The position numbers were made by a program, and so were the translations under genes. A stretch of 64,000 nt of DNA. Source: Nitrososphaerota archaeon (GTDB lineage: Archaea; Thermoproteota; Nitrososphaeria; Nitrososphaerales; Gagatemarchaeaceae). Shown in pieces: positions 25,258 through 33,792 of this stretch; the first letter of the stretch is position 1; every line of letters starts with the position of its first letter. The notes beneath the pieces were generated by a model. It was not told where the DNA came from. It did no database searches and saw only the letters and a program-made list of their open reading frames with translations. Location: contig JAPCJP010000002.1 in NCBI GenBank assembly GCA_027886885.1, forward strand, positions 1,285 to 65,284, in the 5' to 3' direction.

Positions 25258-26457
25258 TCAGCCGACGGTAGAGAGGTTGTATCTGCTCTTCATGAGCATG
25301 CCGGACTCGAAACGCTTCAACCCGAAGACCGAGACGTCGTAGTCGGGGAATCGGCCGTCTGTCACCATGGACGCCATTATCCTTCCGAACTCGGGCGAGA
25401 GTTTGAAACCGTGCCCGCTCAATCCGACGAGGCAGTAGAGGCCCGGAAGCCCGTACGCCGACAGCTCATCGATCACGGGCTGCTGGTCGGGTGTATCGTC
25501 GTATATTCCCCCGTATCCGCGCTCGTACTTGCCCTCCGAAGCCATTATGGGGTACGTCTTTGCTGTCCACGTCGTGAGCCTCTCCACCTCGTCGAACGTC
25601 ACGTCGGTGTTGTAGCCGTCGGGGTCGACCGGGGGACCGGCCTCGTCCAGCTCCGCCTCCAGGCTCCCGACGAATAGCAGGCTGACCCCCTCAGGCTTGT
25701 AGTAAGCGGACTGGCTGAAATCGAAGACGCAGGGCCTGACGCCCCGGAACTCCTCTGGTCTGCGATAGATCGTGACCGGGTGGCGCACCACCTTGATCGG
25801 GACCGAGACGCCCAGGCTCTGGAAGATGGGGCCAGACCAGACGCCCGTCGCGATGACGACCTTGGAGGCAGATATCTCACCGTTGGTCGTCGCGAGCGAG
25901 TAGCCGTCCTTGACCCGGGTTATCCTGGTCACGCCTGTGTTCGTCATGACCTTGGCGCCCATCTCTCCCGCCGCGGATGCGAACGCGGCCGCCGTCGTCG
26001 TCGGTTCGGCGTATCCCATCTGGGGCTCGTGAACCACGGAGCTGAAGCTGGAGGTGTCGAGCAGCGGTTCGAGGCTCCTCGCCTCGTCCTTGCTGATGAA
26101 CTTGGAGACGATCCCCGTGCGCTCGAACATCTTTACGCTCTCCCTGAGCGCATCCTCCGATTTTTTGTCCACGCCCACCAGGAGTCCAGTCTCGACGTAG
26201 CCTGCGGTCCGTCCTGGTAGCTCCTTCTCGAAGTCCTTGAAGAACCTGTAGCTCAGCAGGGCCATCTTAGCCACGATGGGGACGCTATAGTGTGTTCGTA
26301 CCAGCGCCGTTGACCTGCTGGTCTGCCCGGAGGCGATCCCCGGGCCCCGCTCCAGCAGGACCGTGTCGGTCACACCCCTCTTCGCAAGTTGATAGGCGAT
26401 GCTCGAACCCGTGGACCCGCCACCGACTATTGCCACCTCTGTTCGCATTGGCCGCAC
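25258..26457 (-). CDS. FAD-dependent amino-acid oxidase family (DAO / sarcosine oxidase-like)
   Basis: Protein of 399 aa. The Rossmann motif EVAIVGGGSTGSSIAYQLAKRG is at the N-terminus, with TTNGEISASKVVIATGVWSG in the middle and GLYCLVGLSGHGFKLSPEFG near the C-terminus, all typical of the DAO fold (glycine/sarcosine oxidase, dimethylglycine dehydrogenase-like). It would oxidise a secondary or primary amine. The start is GTG at 26457, directly after the aldolase stop, or ATG at 26448, so the two genes are almost certainly co-transcribed. Substrate is undetermined. Confidence 0.85.
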   Translation of the reverse strand: MRPMRTEVAIVGGGSTGSSIAYQLAKRGVTDTVLLERGPGIASGQTSRSTALVRTHYSVPIVAKMALLSYRFFKDFEKELPGRTAGYVETGLLVGVDKKSEDALRESVKMFERTGIVSKFISKDEARSLEPLLDTSSFSSVVHEPQMGYAEPTTTAAAFASAAGEMGAKVMTNTGVTRITRVKDGYSLATTNGEISASKVVIATGVWSGPIFQSLGVSVPIKVVRHPVTIYRRPEEFRGVRPCVFDFSQSAYYKPEGVSLLFVGSLEAELDEAGPPVDPDGYNTDVTFDEVERLTTWTAKTYPIMASEGKYERGYGGIYDDTPDQQPVIDELSAYGLPGLYCLVGLSGHGFKLSPEFGRIMASMVTDGRFPDYDVSVFGLKRFESGMLMKSRYNLSTVG

Positions 26458-27258
26458 CTACACCGTTATCTTGCCAGCGGCAGAAGCAGCGAATATGTCC
26501 GACGCCTCTTTTGCGGAGGCGCCTTCGTGGACTATCGCCCGGATGGCTTTGATCATCGCCACGGGATGGTCGTTCTGCCAGATGTTGCGCCCCATATCCA
26601 CCCCTTTGGCGCCGGCGCCCATCGCGTCGTGTGCAAGGTTGAAGACGTCTGCCTCCGTGTTTAACTTGGGTCCCCCTGCCACCACGAGGGGGACGGGGCA
26701 CCCCTCCACTACTCGGGAGAAGTCTTCGCAGTAGTAGGTCTTCACCATGTTGGCGCCGATCTCGGCGGCGAGCCTGCACGCAAGACCAAGGTATCTCGCG
26801 TCCCTCTTTTCGAGCTCCTTCCCGACTGCGGTAATCGCCATCACAGGCATACCCACCTCCTGTCCGTCGTCCACGAGCTTCGCAAGGTTGAGGAGCGTCT
26901 GCTTCTCGTGGGCCGTCCCCACGAAGATGGAAATCGCCACGGCACAGACGTTCAGCCTGACCGCGTCCGCCATCGAGACGGTGAGCCCCTCATCGCTGAG
27001 GTCCTGCTGGAGGATGCTGGAGCCTCCGGAGACTCTCAGTAGGATTGGGACGTTCCAGGTCGGGTCGACCGAAGAGCGCAGAACTCCTCGGGTCACGGCC
27101 AAGGCGTCCGCGTATGGGACCAGAGGCTTGATCGTCTCCCGGGGGTTCTCGAGCTTCCTCGTGGGACCCATAAAATAACCGTGGTCGCAGGCGAGCATCA
27201 CCGAGTTCCCAGAAGGATTCATCATTCGTGAGAGTCGGTTCTTGAGGCCCCAGTCCAA
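26458..27258 (-). CDS. DhnA/LsrF-type class I aldolase family protein
   Basis: Protein of 266 aa with a TIM-barrel of the DhnA (archaeal class I FBA / LsrF) family. Landmarks are SVMLACDHGYFMGP at the N-terminus, AAEIGANMVKTYYCEDF (Schiff-base Lys region), VPLVVAGGPKLN and GAGAKGVDMGRNIWQ (phosphate-binding loop). Family reactions include fructose-1,6-bisphosphate aldol cleavage, the LsrF thiolase step and aminodideoxyheptulosonate synthesis. The opening sequence is closest to LsrF-type members. It precedes the DAO oxidase gene in one operon, which suggests a catabolic role. Confidence 0.82.
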   Translation of the reverse strand: MDWGLKNRLSRMMNPSGNSVMLACDHGYFMGPTRKLENPRETIKPLVPYADALAVTRGVLRSSVDPTWNVPILLRVSGGSSILQQDLSDEGLTVSMADAVRLNVCAVAISIFVGTAHEKQTLLNLAKLVDDGQEVGMPVMAITAVGKELEKRDARYLGLACRLAAEIGANMVKTYYCEDFSRVVEGCPVPLVVAGGPKLNTEADVFNLAHDAMGAGAKGVDMGRNIWQNDHPVAMIKAIRAIVHEGASAKEASDIFAASAAGKITV

Positions 27259-27423
27259 AGCGTCTGCACCTTCGTACGGTCTCCGGCCTCTGCATAATAT
27301 ACGTTAGTCTCGAAGGGAACGAAGCCCCTCCATCCTGAGGAACCCTAAAGAACAGAACGCCTAGAGAGGTCCGCGATGTCGTTCGAAGGGCGAGTCTTTG
27401 CCGACGCAAGGAGGCCTTGAGGT

Positions 27424-28332
27424 GTGGTTACGAGCAAGGTCTCGGAAAGAGTTCACTTAATCGACACTGAGGCTCTGGGCCAGTCGAACACCGTTGCTGT
27501 CTACGTGGTGAGGGGGACCAGCAAGACGGCGCTGGTGGACTGCGGCTACGCAAGCTCAACTGGGGCCGTGCTCGCAGGCCTGGCGCACATTGGGGTGCCG
27601 CCCGAGGAGATAGACTTCATCATACCCACCCACGTCCACCTCGACCATGGCGGTGCAGCCGGTCACCTCGTCACAAAGATGCCGAGGGCCCGAATCTTCG
27701 CCCAGGAGAGAGGGGTTCCGCATCTGGTCGACCCCACGCGCCTGGTGGACTCCGCGACAAGGTTGTTCGGGGCGGAGGCCATACGCAGGTTCGGCGCCCC
27801 ATTGCCTATCTCGGCCGAGAAGATAACCCCGGTGGGAGAGGAGGCGCACCTAGACCTAGGAGGCGTCTCGCTCACGGCGATCCATTCTCCCGGGCATGCA
27901 CCGCACCAACTCTCGGTGCTCGTCGAGGAGGATAGGCTTCTCTTGACGGCGGACGCGGTCGGGATAGTCTACCCCAATGTGGGTACTCTTATTCCAGTGA
28001 CGCCCCCTCCGAGCTTCAACCCGCAGGAACTCGCAGCCACGACCAGGAAGCTCGAGCAGATGGATTCCAAGGCCCTCCTTGTCCCTCACTATGGCGTGCG
28101 CCAGGACGTCAGCTCGGTCTTCGAGGCCACGAGGACCAAGACGGAAAGATGGACGGGCAGGGTCAGGGAGATGAAGAAGGCCTCGCTGACATTGGACGAG
28201 ATGGTCGACTCCCTGACGACCGAGGTCCTGCATGAGACAGGGTTGCAGGCTGACCGTTTCCCCGGCTACGCAAGCACATCCATAATGGTTACCGTGAAGG
28301 GGATCCTCCACTACTTGGAAAAGAACCCCTGA
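27424..28332 (+). CDS. Metallo-beta-lactamase fold hydrolase
   Basis: Protein of 302 aa, starting at GTG 27424. The metal motif THVHLDHGGAAGHL (HxHxDH) is near residue 64, with HSPGHAPHQLSV (third His), LLLTADAVG (Asp) and VPHYGV (last His) in order, so a complete dinuclear metal site is visible. Members hydrolyse thioesters, lactones or other esters. The substrate cannot be told from sequence. It is divergent from the aldolase/oxidase operon. Confidence 0.85.
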   Translation: MVTSKVSERVHLIDTEALGQSNTVAVYVVRGTSKTALVDCGYASSTGAVLAGLAHIGVPPEEIDFIIPTHVHLDHGGAAGHLVTKMPRARIFAQERGVPHLVDPTRLVDSATRLFGAEAIRRFGAPLPISAEKITPVGEEAHLDLGGVSLTAIHSPGHAPHQLSVLVEEDRLLLTADAVGIVYPNVGTLIPVTPPPSFNPQELAATTRKLEQMDSKALLVPHYGVRQDVSSVFEATRTKTERWTGRVREMKKASLTLDEMVDSLTTEVLHETGLQADRFPGYASTSIMVTVKGILHYLEKNP

Positions 28333-28400
28333 GACCATGACCGAAGGCGGCCCGGTACGGCGAACCAAGGCTTAAGAAACTCTAGACTGGGCTCACGGCC

Positions 28401-28907
28401 GTGACCACCGACAGGAAGTTCGCGGCTTTCAGCAAGCAGGCTATCCCGCCCAGGCTCAGGAAGATGCCGGAGGGAGGGATGTGCATCTCCGCATTCGTCA
28501 TCGTCTCCAAGAAGGGGGACCGGGGAAAAGTCCTCATGGGGAAGATCAACCCGAGCGCCAACTGGGACCACATTGGAGCTCTCGACACGAAGAGGGCGGT
28601 GAGGGTCAGCGTGGGGTGGATGCTTCCGTCGTCACACCTGATGCTCTACGAAACCCCAGAGGGGGCGGCCCGCAGGATCCTCAGGGAGCAGCTCAGCGTA
28701 AGGAACATGAAGCTGGAAGGGCCCCTTCCCTTTGCCGATACCTCCGGGCTGGAGAATCATTGGGACATCGGCTTCATATTTCTGGGGGAGACGGACGCGA
28801 CGCCAAAGAACGCGGCGTGGAAGGAGCTGGCGTTCGTCGACCCCGGAGAGGTGAACAAGGACGTGGTGCGGTCCCAGCTGGACGTACTAGCCTACGCCGG
28901 GAAGTAG
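28401..28907 (+). CDS. Nudix-fold protein with degenerate Nudix box
   Basis: Protein of 168 aa starting at GTG 28401. The order of strands and the helix ETPEGAARRILREQLSV fit a Nudix domain, followed by WDIGFIFLGE and WKELAFVDPGEV as in Nudix hydrolases. The canonical REUxEExGU metal helix is incomplete: the REQL part is present but the EE pair is replaced by SV. Catalysis on nucleoside diphosphate derivatives may be lost or altered, and a binding role is possible. Confidence 0.7.
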   Translation: MTTDRKFAAFSKQAIPPRLRKMPEGGMCISAFVIVSKKGDRGKVLMGKINPSANWDHIGALDTKRAVRVSVGWMLPSSHLMLYETPEGAARRILREQLSVRNMKLEGPLPFADTSGLENHWDIGFIFLGETDATPKNAAWKELAFVDPGEVNKDVVRSQLDVLAYAGK

Positions 28908-28930
28908 AGCTAAGCCTAGGAAGACTCTGA

Positions 28931-28975
28931 AGAGAAAAAGAGTACCTAACCCGCGCGTCTCTGAGGCACGCGGGT
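28931..28975 (-). terminator. Thermosome gene terminator
   Basis: On the minus strand, about 31 nt after the thermosome stop, ACCCGCG pairs with CGCGGGT around an 11-13-nt loop (28949-28975). TAGGTACTC and a pyrimidine tract with TTTTT follow. Confidence 0.6.
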
Positions 28976-29006
28976 CAGTGGGTTTGGGCCCTTTCTGGCG
29001 GTCCGG

Positions 29007-30683
29007 TCAGTCCATCTCGCCCATGCCGCCCATTCCACCCATGCCTCCTCCCATTCCTCCCGGAGGCGCACTGGGCATCTTGGACTTGCCTGCGGCGATG
29101 ACGTCGTCGATCCTGAGTATCATGTTGGCGGCCTCGGTCGCAGACTTGATGATCTGCTCCTTGACTGCCACCGGCTCGAGGACCTGCTCCTTGTACATGT
29201 CCTTGACCTTCCCTTCCTTGACCTCGACTCCAAACCACTTTCCTCCCTCTGCGTGCTTGGCCCTGATGTCGACCATCGTGTCGATGGGGTCCAGGCCCGC
29301 GTTCGTGGCCAGACACGTTGGAATCGTCTCGAGCGCTTCGGCGAACCGCTGGGCTGCGAGCTGCTCCCTTCCCGAGAGTTTCTCGGTCCACTTCAATATC
29401 TGGGATGCAAGTTCCGCCTCTGGCGCGCCTCCCCCGGCGACTATGGCCGGCTTCTCGATGACGTCCTTGGTGACCATGAGAGCGTCGTGAATGGAGCGGT
29501 CTGCCTCATCCACAATTCTCTGGGTCCCTCCGCGGATGAGTATGGTCACTGCCTTGGGATTCTTGCACCCCTCGACGAAGACCCACTTGTCCTGCTCGAC
29601 CTTGCGCTCCTCGACCAGGTCGGCGTGCCCGAGGTCCTTGTCGCTCAGGTCGTTGAAGCTGTTCGCGATACGAGCTCCTGTGGCCTTTGCGAGGCTCGTC
29701 ATGTCGCTCTCCTTTGCGCGCCTTATCGCCAAGACTCCGGCCTTGGACAGGTAGTGCTGGGCGATGTCGTCGATTCCCTTCTGGCAGACGAGGACGTTGG
29801 CTCCGACCTCGACTATCTTGTCGACCATGCTCTTCAGCATGCGGGTCTCCTCGTCGATGAATTTCTTCATCATCGAGGGGTCATTGATGTTGAGCTTTGC
29901 GTCGAACTCCGTCTTCTCAATCTCAAGAGCGGTGTTGATGAGAGCGATCTTCGCCTTCTCTATCTTTCGCGGCATGCCCGAGTGGACTATCTCCTTGTCG
30001 AGGATCACGCCCTTGACAAGGCTGGTCGAACTGAGCGAGCCTCCTGGCTTCTTCTCTACCTTGACATTGCTGATGTCAACCTTGTAACTTTCACCACGCT
30101 TCTCTGACACCTGTATCGCGGCGGTCACGACGATCTCGGCCAGCTCCTGCGCTTCTCTGGACACGAGCTTCGTCTGCATGCTGGTCCTCGCTATCTTGAC
30201 GAGCCACTCCTTGTTGGTCGGCGGGACCCTTTCGGCCATCTCTTCGAGAACCTCAATTGCTTTTGCGGCGGCCTTGTTGTAACCCTCGACTATCACGGTC
30301 GGGTGGACGCCCTTGTCTATCAGTTCCTGGGCCTTTTCCAGTAACGCGCCTGCGAGTATGACCGCTGAGGTCGTGCCGTCTCCCACCTCGTTGTCGGTGG
30401 CCTTGGATACCTCGACGAGCATCTTCGCCGCCGGGTGCTGTACGTCGATCTCCTTCAGCATGGTGGCGCCGTCGTTGGTGATGGTCACGTCGCCGAGCGA
30501 GTCGACTAGCATCTTGTCCATGCCCCGCGGGCCAATGGAAGTCTTGACGACTTCTGCGATCAGCATGGCTGCCTGGATGTTGTTCCTCTGGGCATCTCTG
30601 CCCTTGGACTGGTTGCTCCCTTCCCTCAGAATGAGAACGGGAGTACCGCTAGAAGTAACGGCCGGAATAGCAGTGGTGGACAT
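29007..30683 (-). CDS. ths: Thermosome subunit (group II chaperonin)
   Basis: Protein of 558 aa. The N-terminal QSKGRDAQRNNIQAAMLIAE, the ATP motif VGDGTTSAVILAGALLEKA, the helical-protrusion region and the GGGAPEAELA segment of the equatorial domain are all present. The C-terminus is the Gly-Met-rich tail GGMGGGMGGMGGMGE that lines the chamber. It forms a hetero- or homo-oligomeric double ring that folds cytosolic proteins with ATP and a built-in lid. The promoter holds an 8-bp inverted repeat overlapping the TATA box. Confidence 0.97.
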   Translation of the reverse strand: MSTTAIPAVTSSGTPVLILREGSNQSKGRDAQRNNIQAAMLIAEVVKTSIGPRGMDKMLVDSLGDVTITNDGATMLKEIDVQHPAAKMLVEVSKATDNEVGDGTTSAVILAGALLEKAQELIDKGVHPTVIVEGYNKAAAKAIEVLEEMAERVPPTNKEWLVKIARTSMQTKLVSREAQELAEIVVTAAIQVSEKRGESYKVDISNVKVEKKPGGSLSSTSLVKGVILDKEIVHSGMPRKIEKAKIALINTALEIEKTEFDAKLNINDPSMMKKFIDEETRMLKSMVDKIVEVGANVLVCQKGIDDIAQHYLSKAGVLAIRRAKESDMTSLAKATGARIANSFNDLSDKDLGHADLVEERKVEQDKWVFVEGCKNPKAVTILIRGGTQRIVDEADRSIHDALMVTKDVIEKPAIVAGGGAPEAELASQILKWTEKLSGREQLAAQRFAEALETIPTCLATNAGLDPIDTMVDIRAKHAEGGKWFGVEVKEGKVKDMYKEQVLEPVAVKEQIIKSATEAANMILRIDDVIAAGKSKMPSAPPGGMGGGMGGMGGMGEMD

Positions 30684-30706
30684 ATTTTCCTATAACACCA
30701 AGGCGG

Positions 30707-30727
30707 TATACAACTTCGGGTTGTATA
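30707..30727. promoter_or_regulatory. Palindrome in the thermosome promoter
   Basis: TATACAAC (30707-30714) and GTTGTATA (30720-30727) are perfect inverted arms around the 5-nt spacer TTCGG. The right arm overlaps the minus-strand TATA-like TTATATAC (30723-30730), about 40-45 nt upstream of the start at 30683. It is a plausible binding site for a heat-shock repressor. Confidence 0.55.
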
Positions 30728-30761
30728 TAACAAATTCGGATTTGCATGCGGCGAGCGTGGG

Positions 30762-31079
30762 CTAGCGCTTCGCTGGCCGTGGCTTCAGTTCGTGCCTGCC
30801 CCCCACGTGCTTCTCGATCTCCGTGGCGAGGTCGATGTCGTAGGGGGTTATCCCGCCTTCATCGTGTGTCTGTATCTCGACCCGTATGGTCGTCCAGCGG
30901 AGGTGAATGTCAGGGTGATGTTCCTGTTTCTCGGCGATCGCTGCCAGCTCGTTGACGAAGGCGATTCCGTCCATGAAGGTCTTGAACGTGAACGTCTTCG
31001 TGATGAACTTGCCCTTCCTCTTCCATCCGTCCAGTCCCTCTAGTCTCCTATCGACCTCTGCGGCGGCAAGCCTAGCCAT
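30762..31079 (-). CDS. phhB: Pterin-4a-carbinolamine dehydratase
   Basis: Protein of 105 aa. The PCD motif EKQEHHPDIHLRWTTIRVEI (E...HHP...) sits at about residues 49-69, with the preceding FKTFMDGIAFVNELAAIAE helix and the C-terminal LATEIEKHVG helix. The enzyme dehydrates 4a-hydroxy-tetrahydropterins. In archaea without aromatic amino-acid hydroxylases it is often linked to molybdopterin or other pterin metabolism. The length is standard. Confidence 0.92.
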   Translation of the reverse strand: MARLAAAEVDRRLEGLDGWKRKGKFITKTFTFKTFMDGIAFVNELAAIAEKQEHHPDIHLRWTTIRVEIQTHDEGGITPYDIDLATEIEKHVGGRHELKPRPAKR

Positions 31080-31219
31080 GTGCAGATAACCTTCGGCCGC
31101 TGACGATAATTAAACCTAGCCGACGGGTTGACTAAACTGGGCAAAGGGCGCTTGTTTGAGTTCATGAGCAACGCGAGTTGACCACGACCGATTAAGAAGC
31201 GGGGTGGGACAGGTTACTC

Positions 31220-31540
31220 GTGAAGGAGAAAGCAAGGCTAGCGAAGGCTGCGGTCAGATCCTACGTAAGGACCTCTGAGGACAAACACGGGGCGGCAGAG
31301 AGCCTCTCGCACTCGGCGAGCAGGGGGCTGCGAGCAGTGACCAACCCTCCCGACATCTCCGGTTCGTTGAAGAAGGCAGGGACGGCCCTCGTCGTCGCCA
31401 TACCCGACCCCATATCGGACGTGGCCGGGCTCGCTCTGATTGGAGCGGGCTTCGCCATGCGCTCCCGGAAGCCCATGAGCCTGGAAGCTATGCTACTGGA
31501 AACGCGGAAGACGCTCCGCGACCTTCAGTCCGGTCTCTGA
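31220..31540 (+). CDS. Hypothetical protein, 106 aa
   Basis: Starts at GTG 31220. It has a basic N-terminus (KEKARLAKAAVRSYVR), a glycine-containing hydrophobic stretch at about residues 54-80 (ALVVAIPDPISDVAGLALIGAG) that could dip into or cross a membrane, and a C-terminal helix (LEAMLLETRKTLRDLQ). I do not recognise a family, although the composition looks like a conserved archaeal protein. The next gene follows by 50 nt. Confidence 0.6.
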   Translation: MKEKARLAKAAVRSYVRTSEDKHGAAESLSHSASRGLRAVTNPPDISGSLKKAGTALVVAIPDPISDVAGLALIGAGFAMRSRKPMSLEAMLLETRKTLRDLQSGL

Positions 31541-31590
31541 CCTGCGAATTCTTCATAAACGTCTTCGAAAGGAAGAAGCGCCGTCCGCCA

Positions 31591-31908
31591 ATGGATGTAA
31601 AGCCGAGCAGCGGTTTGAAGGTCAAGGTGAAGGCCACCCGGGAGGCGGTCTTCGGCGAGGAGGGTGTCGAGGTCAGGCCGATTTCTGCCCCGCCGGCCAA
31701 GGTTGCCTCTGGGGTGATGTCTGGGAGGACGCTGGTGGGGTTCGCGGAGATCGAGATGACGGGCCTGGACGGGAAGAAGCACTGGTACCCCGTGGACCAG
31801 CTGACGACGGAAGATGGGGACAAGATAGTGGAGGAGGAGCTCGCGATCGAGATACCCACCGAGGATGAGGGAGACGGCGAGGCCGAGGTCGACGAAGAGG
31901 AAGCCTAG
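31591..31908 (+). CDS. Hypothetical acidic protein, 105 aa
   Basis: The N-terminal 80 residues are beta-rich (GLKVKVKATREAVFGEEGVEVRP, GRTLVGFAEIEMTG, HWYPVDQLTTEDGDKI) and the last 25 are almost all Glu/Asp. No known motif is seen. A TATA-like TTCATAAACG lies at about 31551-31560. It could be a small nucleic-acid- or protein-binding factor, but that cannot be shown. Confidence 0.6.
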   Translation: MDVKPSSGLKVKVKATREAVFGEEGVEVRPISAPPAKVASGVMSGRTLVGFAEIEMTGLDGKKHWYPVDQLTTEDGDKIVEEELAIEIPTEDEGDGEAEVDEEEA

Positions 31909-31958
31909 CAGAGCGTCGATACGAGTCTTATCGGTGCTTAATAGTAAATCCAAGCTCA

Positions 31959-32789
31959 GTGGCGTTGGAAGAACTCGAGGTCCGGGAGACCACCTGCAAG
32001 ACCTTACTCCACAGGCTTGATTACGGCGGGTCTAGCGAGTACACGGCCAACTTCTACAAGGGATGCCTCCACGGGTGTGTGTACTGTTACGTCCCCTCGT
32101 TGATCCACGAGGACCGCCGATGGGGAAGGTTCGTGGACGTCAAGGTGAACGCCCCGGAGGTCCTCGATAGCGAGCTTAGGAGGACGAAGAAAGGGCCGGT
32201 CTTCCTGAGCAGCGCCACCGACCCCTATCAGCAGGTGGAGGGGAGGTACAGAATAACACGGAGGTGCTTGAGGTCGCTCCGGGCCCAGGGCTTCCCAACC
32301 ATAATACTGACGAGGTCCCCGCTCGTGCTGAGAGACCTTGATATCCTGAGGCAGTTCGACTGGGTCAGGGTTGGCTTCTCGATCTCGTCAGTCCCCGACA
32401 GGCTCTACGAGCCCCGGGTCTCTCCGTTGGAGAGGAGGATAGAGAGCCTCCGTCGGCTGGGTGACGCGGGGATTAGGACCTGGGTCTCGCTCGCACCTCT
32501 CATCCCCAAGCTCATGATGGTGGAGCTTCCGGACCTGCTCGGGAGGCTCCGGAGGGCAGGCGTCTCTGCCGTTTCCCCCGGACTCATACGTTTTCAGGGC
32601 TACCCTGAGTCGAAGCAGATGTTCGAGAACAGCCTGGGCATCTCTAGCGAGGGGCTAGCCGAGGGCGGAGACGACATCATCGCCGACGCGAGGAAGCTCA
32701 TAGATGGGCTAGGGTTTCAGTCGACCGCAGATTTCTTCGACTGGCGACGAGAGACCGGTCTCGAAGGGTACATGAATCCAATAACCTAA
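31959..32789 (+). CDS. Radical SAM protein (SPL/Rv2578c-like)
   Basis: Protein of 276 aa, starting at GTG 31959. The iron-sulfur motif CLHGCVYC (CxxxCxxC) is near residue 36, followed by YVPSLIHED. Further blocks are KKGPVFLSSATDPYQQVEGRY, a run typical of the small spore-photoproduct-lyase-like radical SAM group, and WVRVGFSISSVPD. The fold would bind a 4Fe-4S cluster and SAM. Substrate is unknown. A TATA-like CTTAATAGTAAA is just upstream. Confidence 0.88.
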   Translation: MALEELEVRETTCKTLLHRLDYGGSSEYTANFYKGCLHGCVYCYVPSLIHEDRRWGRFVDVKVNAPEVLDSELRRTKKGPVFLSSATDPYQQVEGRYRITRRCLRSLRAQGFPTIILTRSPLVLRDLDILRQFDWVRVGFSISSVPDRLYEPRVSPLERRIESLRRLGDAGIRTWVSLAPLIPKLMMVELPDLLGRLRRAGVSAVSPGLIRFQGYPESKQMFENSLGISSEGLAEGGDDIIADARKLIDGLGFQSTADFFDWRRETGLEGYMNPIT

Positions 32790-32829
32790 AATGACATACG
32801 CGGTCGGCCATGGTGATAGGTGCTCAGAA

Positions 32830-33792
32830 ATGGTCGACATGCCCACTCTCGCTGACATCGAGGCGGCTCAGACGAGGATCACGGGGGTCGCTTCCCGGAC
32901 CCCCCTGGTAGATTCTCCAGCCCTTTCAAAGCTGCTCGGACGTGAGGTCTACCTCAAGCTGGAGTGCTTCCAGCCTATCAAGGTCTTCAAGATCAGGGGC
33001 GCGTACAACAAGGTATCACAGATCAAGGAGAAGAGCGTGGTCGCTGTGACCTCGGGCAACCATGGCATAGCGACCTCCTACGCATGTCGTGCCTTCGGAA
33101 AAGAGTGCACCGTGATACTCCCGGAGAACCCGGTGAAGGAGAAGGCCGATGCCATCGCCGAGTATGGCGCGACGCTCATGCCGTTCGGAAAGAACGTCGA
33201 GGAGAGGATGGCCAAGGCTCAACAGATCGTCAAAGCGACGGGCGCGGCCTTCGTCCACCCGTTCAACGACCCCACGGTGATAGCTGGCCAGGGAACGTGC
33301 GGCCTCGAGATAACCGAGCAGCTGTCAGATTTTGATTCAATTATCGTGCCCGTGGGAGGAGCGGGTTTGATTTCAGGGATAGCGATCGCAGCAAAGGCGA
33401 GGAAGCCACGGGTGAAGGTCTTCGGGGCAGAGCCCATGGGCGCACCCAAATTGAAGGCGGCGCTCGACGCAGGGAAGCTCGTCTCCGTGGAAAACCCACA
33501 CTCGATTGCCGACGGTCTGATCCCGCCCGCGCTGGGGGACCTGACCTACGAGATCTGCTCGAAGCTCGTCGACGGTGCGTTCACGCTCTCGGAGGAGGAG
33601 ATCCTCGCAGGCATGAAGATGATGATAAAGCACGCCAGGGTCTTCCCGGAGCCATCCGGGGCGGTGGGACTTTCCGCCCTCCTAGCCAACAGGGACGTGG
33701 AGCGGCTCGGCAAGAGGGTTGTCATCGTCGTCTCTGGAGGGAACGTGTCACAGAAGCTCCTCTGCCAGGTCCTGGCTGAGATAAACTCCTAG
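32830..33792 (+). CDS. Threonine/serine dehydratase (PLP fold type II)
   Basis: About 320 aa. The PLP-lysine motif KIRGAYNKV, the cofactor-binding SGNHGIATSYACRAFG, the Gly-rich phosphate loop VPVGGAGLISG and the terminal VVIVSGGNVS are all in the expected order. It deaminates L-threonine (or serine) to 2-oxobutyrate (or pyruvate). There is no C-terminal ACT regulatory domain, so it is the short, catabolic or isomerase-like type, and serine racemase activity cannot be excluded. In-frame starts exist at 32791, 32830 and 32839. Confidence 0.88.
   Translation: MVDMPTLADIEAAQTRITGVASRTPLVDSPALSKLLGREVYLKLECFQPIKVFKIRGAYNKVSQIKEKSVVAVTSGNHGIATSYACRAFGKECTVILPENPVKEKADAIAEYGATLMPFGKNVEERMAKAQQIVKATGAAFVHPFNDPTVIAGQGTCGLEITEQLSDFDSIIVPVGGAGLISGIAIAAKARKPRVKVFGAEPMGAPKLKAALDAGKLVSVENPHSIADGLIPPALGDLTYEICSKLVDGAFTLSEEEILAGMKMMIKHARVFPEPSGAVGLSALLANRDVERLGKRVVIVVSGGNVSQKLLCQVLAEINS

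Noticed and set aside
29253-30107. Long plus-strand frame inside the thermosome gene
   Set aside because: It is antisense to strongly conserved chaperonin sequence in a GC-rich gene. No independent motif.
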